From Pseudomonadota bacterium (GTDB taxonomy: Bacteria > Myxococcota_A > Polyangia > Haliangiales > Haliangiaceae), in NCBI GenBank assembly GCA_023430775.1, contig JAEYYY010000090.1, positions 1 to 12,977 of the forward strand: DNA of 12,977 nucleotides. The letters run 5' to 3'. Every line of letters starts with the position of its first letter. The first letter of the stretch is position 1. The translations under genes and the position numbers were made by a program. Under the pieces are notes generated by a model. It had not been told where the DNA came from, ran no database searches, and worked only from the letters and a program-made list of their open reading frames with translations. Positions 7,238-12,977 of this stretch are shown piece by piece.

Positions 7238-8026
7238 ATGCAGCGCGAAATCCACACGTTCGATAACGGCGTAAAGGTCTATGACGATCACCTGATTCCG
7301 AAGCAGCGCGAGCGCTACAAGAAGCGCAACGTCCACGAGGCCGAGGAAGAGGACATCTTCGTCCAGGTGATCAAGAGCCTTCCGGCCGATGGTTGCTTCG
7401 TCGATCTGGGTGCCGCGATCGGTTACTACCCGATCCTCGCGAAGAAGCTCGCTCCGTCACTGGTCGTGCACGCTGCAGAGCCTCTCGAGCGTCATCGCAA
7501 GTTCTTCGTCGAGAACATCGATCTCAACGGCTTCCGCGCCGACGATTTTCGGATCTACTCGGAGGCCGTATCGTCGAAGATCGGCCGCGAGCAGTTCGTG
7601 CAAAGCGGCTACACGAGCAAGCTGAAGCGCGAGCTGACCGGAATGGAGATGTTGCGAGATCGGGTCAAGAAGCTGGTCCGTCGCGCGGCAGCCAAGGTCG
7701 GACTCGCCACCGTGCGCAACAAGACGATTGTCAGCATCGAGACCACCACGCTCGATCGCCTCGTCGACGGGATCGGGAAGAAAGTCCATCTCCTCCAGAT
7801 GGACGTCCAGGGTGTCGAGCTCGAGATCTTGAGGGGCGGAACCAAGACATTACGGAACGGCACCGTCGAGACCTTTCTGATCGGCACACACGGCCAGGAC
7901 ATCCATGCCGGATGTCGCGAGCTCTTGATCGCGAACGGGTACACGATCGAGCACGACCACGGTGACACCACCGAGCAGCCGGATGGCATCCTGGTCGCGA
8001 GCAAGGGCGTCAAGCGACTCGGCTGA
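7238..8026 (+). CDS. FkbM-family SAM-dependent methyltransferase
   Basis: This is a 262-residue protein. It contains the FkbM hallmarks of a class I Rossmann methyltransferase: SAM-binding motif I 'VDLGAAIGYYP' with D56 and G58-G62, 'AAEPLERHRKFF' with E81-P82 at the end of strand 2, and the typical 'LQMDVQGVELEILRGG' with D189 and Q191. FkbM proteins O-methylate sugars or other hydroxyls; in polysaccharide loci they usually act on glycan residues or lipid-linked precursors. An insertion at about residues 128-172, basic and rich in K/R, separates the two halves. The ATG at 7238 is preceded by only a weak ribosome site. The stop overlaps the next ATG (TGATG, 8024-8028), so the two methyltransferase genes are probably translated together. 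The family assignment is firm; the substrate is unknown. Confidence 0.9.
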   Translation: MQREIHTFDNGVKVYDDHLIPKQRERYKKRNVHEAEEEDIFVQVIKSLPADGCFVDLGAAIGYYPILAKKLAPSLVVHAAEPLERHRKFFVENIDLNGFRADDFRIYSEAVSSKIGREQFVQSGYTSKLKRELTGMEMLRDRVKKLVRRAAAKVGLATVRNKTIVSIETTTLDRLVDGIGKKVHLLQMDVQGVELEILRGGTKTLRNGTVETFLIGTHGQDIHAGCRELLIANGYTIEHDHGDTTEQPDGILVASKGVKRLG

Positions 8027-9486
8027 TGGCCGGTGACTCGCTCGACGCATACTTCCAGTCACTCGACTGGAAGACCGGTCCCATCCTGTGGGTGCCGACG
8101 CACGCGATCACGCATTTCTGGCCGCTCGGCACGGCGAGCAAGCGCGAGATCACCGAGCGGAGGCTTCGCTTCGTGTGGCGCGATGACTGGGATCTCGCGA
8201 TCCGTCCGATCGCCGAGTACGCGGACGCGAGCGTGTCGTTTCGCAGTGTGTTCCAGATCTTTCGTGATGGCCGTGCGCCGGAGGAATCCGACGAGTACTT
8301 GCAAAAATCGGCGCTGATTGCCGATGGCGGACGCTCGGTTCGCGGAAACGACCGCGACGAGCTCGCGAATTGGTTCGCATCGTTGCGCACGCTCCACGAC
8401 ACGCTCGCGACGCGCGGCTACCGATTGCAGAGCGAGGTTGGTGGACTGCCACACGACGAGATCGGGATCGTCCTCGATCGCGACGGACGGCTGATCAAGC
8501 CCGAGGACAAGTTCTGCGGGACGCATCGCTTCGCCCTCGCGCTCCTCCTCGGAATCGAGCAGATTCCGGTTCGCGTGAGCGCCATCCACCCAGCATGGGC
8601 GAGAACTTCGCGTGTCGTTCGCGCCCCGCTGTCTGCTCCTCAATGGACGTTCCATGATGGTATCGAGCTGCGATTCCCGGAGGACCCCGTGACCAAGCCT
8701 GTCGGTTCGCGCGTGTTGCGCCGACTCACCAATGCGGTCCGCTACACGACCCTAACCGCGCCACTTCCATTTCGCGGCGATTACTCGACGAGTCACCAGC
8801 AGAAAGGCGGCGCGTATCACGCCAAGTTTATCGAGAAGCGCGGCCGTGCGTTGATGTGGACGATGGAGAAAGCGTTTCTCGAGGAGGTCGTCCGAGAGCG
8901 GCCGCCGCGGCGAATTCTCGATGTCGCGACCGGCACCGGTCGAATCGCGGGATGGCTCAAGAGCGTCGTGCCGTCGGCCTCGGTGACCGGGATCGATATC
9001 TCCGAAAGTATGCTCGCCGTCGCGCGCGAGAGCTGTCCGGACGTCGAGTTCCGCGTCGTTGACCTCCTGAGTGAGTTGCCGGATCTCGGCCAGTTCGATC
9101 TGATCACCGCGTTTCGCTTTTTCCCGAATGCCGACGATCAGCTGCGTACACACGCGGCACGCACGATCGCCACCCTGCTCGCTCCCGGTGGTCGGCTGGT
9201 GTTCAACAACCACCGCAACTTCTGGTCGGCGTCGTACATCCTGCAGCGCCTCACCGGCCGCTCGGCAGAGGGCGCAACCAACCGCGAGTTGCTCGACCTG
9301 TTCGCCGGTGCCGGGCTGAGCGTGGTTGCACGCCAGTCGGTCGGCGTGTGGCCACAGAACGAGGACGATAGCTATCTCCTGCCGTGGACGTGGGCGGCCA
9401 AGCTCGAAGAGCTCAACCACAGCCGGTTCGCCCGGCGGCACGCGCTCGGCTACGACACGATGTTCGTGCTCGAGGCCGCTCAGTAA
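8026..9486 (+). CDS. Fusion of a ParB/Srx-like 'GTHR' domain with a class I SAM methyltransferase
   Basis: This is a 486-residue protein in two parts. Residues 1 to about 210 end in 'HDEIGIVLDRDGRLIKPEDKFCGTHRFALALLLGIEQIPVRVSAIHPAW'. The order 'dRDG..i...G-x-HR-lAlA..LG+..IPV.V..H' with G165, H167 and R168 resembles ParB/sulfiredoxin-like domains often seen in O-antigen and EPS loci. Residues about 285-486 are a methyltransferase: motif I 'RILDVATGTGRIAGWL' (about 295-310), 'VTGIDISESML' (about 321-331), 'DLITAFRFF', and 'LLAPGGRLVFNNH'. It starts on the stop of the FkbM gene, completing a three-gene operon, and its tail overlaps the convergent beta-barrel gene by 7 bases. The C-terminal domain probably methylates a glycan or lipid intermediate. 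The role of the N-terminal domain (nucleotide binding, kinase or hydrolase) is unknown. Confidence 0.85.
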   Translation: MAGDSLDAYFQSLDWKTGPILWVPTHAITHFWPLGTASKREITERRLRFVWRDDWDLAIRPIAEYADASVSFRSVFQIFRDGRAPEESDEYLQKSALIADGGRSVRGNDRDELANWFASLRTLHDTLATRGYRLQSEVGGLPHDEIGIVLDRDGRLIKPEDKFCGTHRFALALLLGIEQIPVRVSAIHPAWARTSRVVRAPLSAPQWTFHDGIELRFPEDPVTKPVGSRVLRRLTNAVRYTTLTAPLPFRGDYSTSHQQKGGAYHAKFIEKRGRALMWTMEKAFLEEVVRERPPRRILDVATGTGRIAGWLKSVVPSASVTGIDISESMLAVARESCPDVEFRVVDLLSELPDLGQFDLITAFRFFPNADDQLRTHAARTIATLLAPGGRLVFNNHRNFWSASYILQRLTGRSAEGATNRELLDLFAGAGLSVVARQSVGVWPQNEDDSYLLPWTWAAKLEELNHSRFARRHALGYDTMFVLEAAQ

Positions 9487-10751
9487 GCGGCGCGCACGCC
9501 GAGCAGGACGACCTGACGGACGAAGCTCGGGTCGTCGAGCGTTGTTGCATCCGCCATGTAGCGGAAGTCGGTCTGATCGAGCGTCAGGTTGTAATCGAGG
9601 GTGGCGGCGATCCAGTTCTTGAAGTTGTAGATCATGCCTGCACCGACCGCGAAGATCACATCGTTGCGATCACGTTCCGCCGACATCACCTCGGCGATCA
9701 CCTGGCGGTACGCGCGGAAGCGCAGCTCCGTCATGCCGTTGATGGTCAGCCGATTGCGGCGGTAGTCCGCGCGAAACGCGATCGCATGATCGCGATAGAA
9801 GTTGGCGTTGATCGAATCCTCGAAGTCGTACTCGTACATGCCCGAGAGCCGGACTTCGGGGCTGGGGCGGTAGCTGAGCTGAACCCGCCCGACGATGTTG
9901 GTGAAGTCGGTGTCCGAGTAGAAGCCCTTGCCGAAGCCGACGCGAGCGTTGAGGTTCGTCTTGACGGTGAGTGCGGTGGCGATGCCGGCGTAGGCTTTGA
10001 GCGGGTACGATGTCGGCCGCGTCGACGCGTCGCCGAGCGGCCCCGAGTAACCGAGGGAGACATCGCCGTAGAGTTGCGTGATCGGCAGCCACTGATAGGT
10101 GAGCCGGAAGTGGCCGCGATGAAGGATGCGATCGGCGAACTGCTGGCGCGAGTCTTCGAAATGATCGATCCGGTTCGAGTAGCCGAGAGACCAGTGGATC
10201 GTGCGGCCGATCGGTCGGAACCGCAGGTCGAGGTTCAGGTGGTTGACGTCCCGACGAAGATTGGAATCGGACTCGAAGTTGGTGGGACGGATCGAGCGAA
10301 TGAACTCATCGCGAAACGCGAACTGCCACGTCTGCTTCGGGAACACGATTCCCTGCGCCATCAGATCGGCCGACAGGCCTCCCTGATTCAGGACCCGATC
10401 GTTCCCCGACAGATACTGCTCGTACATCAGCGCGGCATCGCCACGAAACGCGAGGTCACCGAAGTTCTTCGTGTCCGGGTCGGTCTCCTGAGGCATCTGC
10501 ATCCGCTCGGCGGGAAGCGATCCCACCGAGATCTGCCCGAGAATGCGAAGGATTCCCGACGCCTTGGTGTCGTTCTCCTCGTAGAACACGTTCTGGACGA
10601 CGCCAGACTCGAGGCCGAGGATCGGGTGGAGCACCGTCCCCTCTCCAACCCGAACACCCGCTCCCTCGACATAGGGATTCGCATCCTGCGCCTCTGCGTG
10701 TCCCACATGGACGAGCAGGGCAGCTAACGCTAGGAAAATGATGCGATTCAT
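9480..10751 (-). CDS. Outer-membrane beta-barrel protein, candidate polysaccharide exit porin (Wzp-like)
   Basis: This is a 423-residue protein. An ATG 60 bases farther upstream (10811) is possible, but the start at 10751 is preferred because it gives a clean signal peptide 'MNRIIFLALAALLVHVGHAEA' cleaved after residue 21, with AGG six bases before the ATG. The mature part is made of alternating polar/hydrophobic strands with aromatic edges ('HPILGLESGVVQNVFYEEND', 'FRLTYQWLPITQLYGDVSLGYSG', 'VQLSYRPSPEVRLSGMYEYDFED') and ends in 'LLGVRAAY', a terminal aromatic as expected of a Bam substrate. It resembles the 'putative beta-barrel porin 2' type found in EPS loci. Because the Wza-like protein here lacks its outer-membrane helix, this barrel could be the exit pore. 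It has a plausible promoter of its own and overlaps the convergent fusion gene by 7 bases. Barrel fold is likely; the export role is inference. Confidence 0.8.
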   Translation of the reverse strand: MNRIIFLALAALLVHVGHAEAQDANPYVEGAGVRVGEGTVLHPILGLESGVVQNVFYEENDTKASGILRILGQISVGSLPAERMQMPQETDPDTKNFGDLAFRGDAALMYEQYLSGNDRVLNQGGLSADLMAQGIVFPKQTWQFAFRDEFIRSIRPTNFESDSNLRRDVNHLNLDLRFRPIGRTIHWSLGYSNRIDHFEDSRQQFADRILHRGHFRLTYQWLPITQLYGDVSLGYSGPLGDASTRPTSYPLKAYAGIATALTVKTNLNARVGFGKGFYSDTDFTNIVGRVQLSYRPSPEVRLSGMYEYDFEDSINANFYRDHAIAFRADYRRNRLTINGMTELRFRAYRQVIAEVMSAERDRNDVIFAVGAGMIYNFKNWIAATLDYNLTLDQTDFRYMADATTLDDPSFVRQVVLLGVRAAY

Positions 10752-10771
10752 CCGAGGCCTACAGGTCCTGC

Positions 10772-10801
10772 ATGCTAGGGCTCCAGCATCTACGAAGTCA
10801 A
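10772..10801 (-). promoter_or_regulatory. Putative sigma70-type promoter for the beta-barrel gene
   Basis: On the minus strand, TTGACT (10801 to 10796) is followed after 18 bases by TAGCAT (10777 to 10772), matching five and four of six consensus bases. Transcription would begin near 10765, giving a leader of about 14 bases that contains the AGG in front of the ATG at 10751. Confidence 0.4.
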
Positions 10802-10870
10802 CGGAAGCCACCTTCAGACTTCCTTAGTGACGACAACCTCCGCTCCCGTTCACGTTCACCGAGTGGATGG

Positions 10871-10899
10871 TTGTCCGAGATAACGGATTCGGCTATAGG
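10871..10899 (+). promoter_or_regulatory. Putative sigma70-type promoter for cysDN
   Basis: TTGTCC (10871-10876) and TATAGG (10894-10899) are separated by exactly 17 bases, each matching four of six consensus positions. The predicted transcript start, near 10905-10907, falls on the point where the cysD-like reading frame begins. The mRNA may therefore be leaderless or nearly so. Alternatively, AGG (10897-10899) could act as a ribosome site 5 bases before the ATC at 10905; the two readings are mutually exclusive. Confidence 0.4.
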
Positions 10900-10904
10900 T
10901 TCGC

Positions 10905-11813
10905 ATCCGCTCCTATCGTCGATCCCATCTCCAGACTCTCGAAGACGAGTCGGTCCACATCCTGCGCGAGCTCGCGGCGGAGCGTGAGCGCCCCTGCTTG
11001 CTGTTCTCGGGCGGCAAGGACTCGATCGTCATGCTCCGGCTCGCCGAGAAGGCGTTCCGACCGGCACGGTTTCCGTTCCCGCTTCTCCACGTCGACACCG
11101 GCCACAACTTCCCCGAGACCCTCGTCTACCGCGACCGCCGCGTTGCCGAGCTCGGCGAACGGTTGATCGTCGCGCACGTCCAGGACTCGATCGACAAGGG
11201 TCGCGTCACCGAAGAGACGGGACCTCGCGCGAGCCGCAACCGGTTGCAGACCACCACGCTGCTCGACGCGATCGAGGAGCACCAGTTCGACGCCGCGATC
11301 GGCGGTGCCCGCCGCGACGAGGAGCGCGCGCGCGCGAAGGAGCGAATCTTCTCTCACCGCGACGAGTTCGGTCAGTGGGATCCGAAGAACCAGCGACCCG
11401 AGCTGTGGTCGCTCTACAACGGTCGCGTCAAGCGCGGTGAGCATTTGCGCGTGTTCCCGCTGTCGAACTGGACCGAGCTCGACGTCTGGCAGTACATCGC
11501 CGACGAGAACATCCCGCTGCCGGAGATCTACTTCGCACACGAGCGCGAGGTGTTCGAGCGCGACGGCATGCTGTACGCCGCGAACCCGTACGTGAAGCTG
11601 CTGCCGAACGAGAAGATCCGGAAGGAGATCGTTCGGTTTCGCACGATCGGCGACATGACGTGCACCGGCGCGGTGAAGTCCGACGCGCGCAACCTCGATC
11701 AGGTGATCGCAGAGGTTGCCGCGGCGAGGCTGACCGAGCGCGGAGCGACGCGCGCCGACGATCGGTTCACCGAGGCAGCGATGGAAGACCGCAAGCGCGA
11801 GGGGTATTTCTGA
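10905..11813 (+). CDS. cysD: Sulfate adenylyltransferase subunit 2 (ATP sulfurylase, CysD), start codon non-standard
   Basis: CysD makes APS from ATP and sulfate, driven by GTP hydrolysis in CysN. The PP-loop 'LLFSGGKDSIVML' carries SGGKDS; then come 'LLHVDTGHNFPE', 'GGARRDEERARAKERIFSHRD', 'WDPKNQRPELW', 'RVFPLSNWTELDVWQYI', 'RFRTIGDMTCTGAV' and the terminal 'KREGYF'. The first conventional start in frame is TTG at 10998, but the sequence before it reads 'SHLQTLEDESVHILRELAAE' (from 10923), the normal CysD N-terminus, so translation must start upstream of it. An in-frame TAG at 10896-10898 leaves only GTT, CGC, ATC and non-start codons. ATC at 10905 gives seven residues before the conserved HL and a 302-residue protein, the E. 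coli length. The start could instead reflect a base error or frameshift. If TTG 10998 is used, the protein is 271 residues and lacks this N-terminus. The 'GDMTCTGAV' form resembles actinobacterial CysD. Confidence 0.88.
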   Translation: MRSYRRSHLQTLEDESVHILRELAAERERPCLLFSGGKDSIVMLRLAEKAFRPARFPFPLLHVDTGHNFPETLVYRDRRVAELGERLIVAHVQDSIDKGRVTEETGPRASRNRLQTTTLLDAIEEHQFDAAIGGARRDEERARAKERIFSHRDEFGQWDPKNQRPELWSLYNGRVKRGEHLRVFPLSNWTELDVWQYIADENIPLPEIYFAHEREVFERDGMLYAANPYVKLLPNEKIRKEIVRFRTIGDMTCTGAVKSDARNLDQVIAEVAAARLTERGATRADDRFTEAAMEDRKREGYF

Positions 11814-11830
11814 TGGCGAGGCAGGGCTGA
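11813..11830 (+). other. Six-codon mini-ORF bridging cysD and cysN (possible translational coupling)
   Basis: The cysD stop overlaps an ATG (TGATG, 11811-11815) that opens a mini-ORF encoding MARQG. Its own TGA overlaps the cysN ATG in a second TGATG (11828-11832). It also spans a GAGG (11818-11821) eight bases before the cysN start. Ribosomes finishing cysD could restart twice in a chain, tying CysN synthesis to CysD. It may equally be chance in a short spacer. Confidence 0.35.
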
Positions 11831-12977
11831 TGTCGGGCCTCGAGGACAACGCGGAGCTCCTCCGCTTCAGCACGGCCGGCTCCGTCGACGACGGCAAGTC
11901 GACGCTGATCGGGCGGCTGCTCTACGACACCAAGACCGCGTTCGAGGATCAGCTCCAGCACGTCGAGGACGTGTCCCGCCGGCGCGGCGACGAGCGCACG
12001 AACCTCGCGTACCTCACCGACGGTCTGCGGGCGGAGCGCGAGCAGGGGATCACGATCGACGTCGCGTACCGGTACTTCGCGACCAAGCGGCGCAAGTTCA
12101 TCATCGCGGACACGCCGGGGCACATCCAGTACACGCGCAACATGGTGACCGGCGCGTCGACCGCGAACCTGGCGATCATCCTCGTCGATGCGCGGCACGG
12201 GATCCTCGAGCAGAGCCGAAGGCATGCGTTCATCGCGTCGCTGTTGCGCATTCCGCACGTGGTGTTCGCGGTCAACAAGATGGACCTCGTCGGCTGGAGC
12301 GAAGAGGTGTTCCGGAAGATCGAGGCCGACTTCCGGAATCTGGCTGCGCGGCTCGACGTGCAGGACATCGAGTTCATCCCGATCAGCGCGCTGACCGGTG
12401 CGAACGTCGTCGAGCGCAGCAGCGAGATGCCCTGGTATCACGGGCCGACGCTGCTCTATCACCTCGAGACCGTGCACATCGGCAGCGATCGCAATCTGAT
12501 CGACGTCCGGTTCCCGGTGCAGTGGGTGCTTCGTCCGCAGAGCAAGGATGATCAGCTGCACGACTACCGCGGCTATGCCGGACAGGTGGCGGGTGGCGTG
12601 CTGCGTCCCGGCGATGACATCCTCGTGTTGCCGAGCGGCCTGCCGACGAAGATCACGCGCATCGAGCAGGGTGGCCAGGACATCGAAGCCGCGTTCGCGC
12701 CGATGAGCGTGACCGTGCATCTGGCGGACGATGTCGACATCTCGCGCGGCGACATGCTGTGCCGGCCGAACAACCAGCCGACCGTCGGGCAGGATCTCGA
12801 TGCGATGGTGTGCTGGATGAGCGACAAGCCGCTACAGCTCAAAGGTCGCTACGCGCTCAAGCACACCACGCGGTGGACGCGCGCGATGGTCACCGAGCTG
12901 CTGTATCGGATCGACGTCAACACCGGACATAGGGACGAGTCGTCGAAGGAGATGAAGCTCAACGAGCTCGGCCGCAT
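11830..12977 (+). CDS. cysN: Sulfate adenylyltransferase subunit 1 (CysN GTPase), 3' truncated by window edge
   Basis: The first 382 residues are visible and the frame is open at the edge. This is an EF-Tu-like translational GTPase fold: P-loop 'GSVDDGKST' (17-25), switch II 'DTPGH' (94-98), 'NKMD' (149-152) and 'ISALTGANV'. CysN-specific features are 'LLYDTKTAFEDQLQHVEDVSRRRG', 'LTDGLRAEREQGITIDVAYRYFATKRRKFIIADTPGH', and the domain-2 stretch near 'FPVQWVLRP'. It couples GTP hydrolysis to APS formation by CysD. The ATG at 11830 has GAGG eight bases upstream and lies 16 bases after the cysD stop. Whether the protein ends as CysN or continues into a fused APS kinase (CysNC/NodQ type), which would make PAPS, cannot be seen. 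Assignment is firm. Confidence 0.96.
   Translation, partial: MSGLEDNAELLRFSTAGSVDDGKSTLIGRLLYDTKTAFEDQLQHVEDVSRRRGDERTNLAYLTDGLRAEREQGITIDVAYRYFATKRRKFIIADTPGHIQYTRNMVTGASTANLAIILVDARHGILEQSRRHAFIASLLRIPHVVFAVNKMDLVGWSEEVFRKIEADFRNLAARLDVQDIEFIPISALTGANVVERSSEMPWYHGPTLLYHLETVHIGSDRNLIDVRFPVQWVLRPQSKDDQLHDYRGYAGQVAGGVLRPGDDILVLPSGLPTKITRIEQGGQDIEAAFAPMSVTVHLADDVDISRGDMLCRPNNQPTVGQDLDAMVCWMSDKPLQLKGRYALKHTTRWTRAMVTELLYRIDVNTGHRDESSKEMKLNELGR

Noticed and set aside
9384..10727. Long plus-strand reading frame (447 codons) opposite the beta-barrel gene
   Set aside because: It is charged and low-complexity (rich in R, E, V, D) with no domain logic, whereas the minus strand gives a signal peptide and beta strands. 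It is an antisense shadow typical of high-GC coding DNA.
10848..10859. Tandem GTTCAC-GTTCAC upstream of cysD
   Set aside because: Only two short copies and no palindromic counterpart were seen; too little to call an operator.
10867..11166. ATG at 10867 opening a 99-residue frame as an alternative cysD start
   Set aside because: It is in a different frame from CysD and its product has no CysD similarity. It could matter only if a frameshift lies near 10900-10920, which is covered in the cysD finding.

Overview
The window is high-GC, densely coded DNA that looks like part of an exopolysaccharide (EPS) biosynthesis and export locus followed by a sulfate-activation operon. The likely source is a Myxococcota or related deltaproteobacterial-type genome. 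This rests on gene content and architecture, not on a taxonomic marker: a very short OPX (Wza-like) lipoprotein, a separate outer-membrane beta-barrel, a one-piece Wzc with a tyrosine-rich tail, and a secreted small protein between them. No rRNA, tRNA, CRISPR array or insertion sequence is visible. No stretch over 300 bases lacks a gene.

Layout. At 2-2811 (+) two O-antigen ligase/polymerase-family membrane proteins lie in tandem and overlap by one base; the first is cut by the window edge and the second carries a long TPR-like C-terminal part. At 2816-3400 (-) is the short Wza-like lipoprotein. A divergent control region (3401-3541) separates it from a small secreted protein of unknown function (3542-4033, +). 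At 4070-6265 (-) is Wzc, a chain-length regulator fused to a bacterial tyrosine kinase. A second divergent region (6266-6388) leads into a three-gene plus-strand operon (6389-9486): a possible glycosyltransferase-like protein, an FkbM-family methyltransferase, and a fusion of a ParB/Srx-like 'GTHR' domain to a SAM methyltransferase. At 9480-10751 (-) is an outer-membrane beta-barrel that meets the operon tail to tail with a 7-base overlap. A third divergent region (10752-10904) leads into cysD and cysN (10905 to the right edge, +).

How it may work together. The polymerase-type proteins would extend or transfer lipid-linked repeat units. Wzc would control chain length through its kinase cycle. 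The Wza-like protein lacks the C-terminal helix that classical Wza uses to cross the outer membrane, so the beta-barrel may supply the exit pore, as described for paired OPX and Wzp proteins in Myxococcus xanthus. The methyltransferases and the possible glycosyltransferase would decorate the polymer. CysDN makes APS from sulfate and ATP. This may simply be sulfur assimilation, or it may supply sulfate donor for the polymer; no sulfotransferase is visible.

Most noteworthy points: cysD has clear N-terminal family sequence but no ATG, GTG or TTG ahead of it in frame; cysD and cysN are joined by a six-codon mini-ORF flanked by two TGATG overlaps; a perfect palindrome sits upstream of wza; and three genes (3542, 6389, 8026) are of unusual or unknown type.
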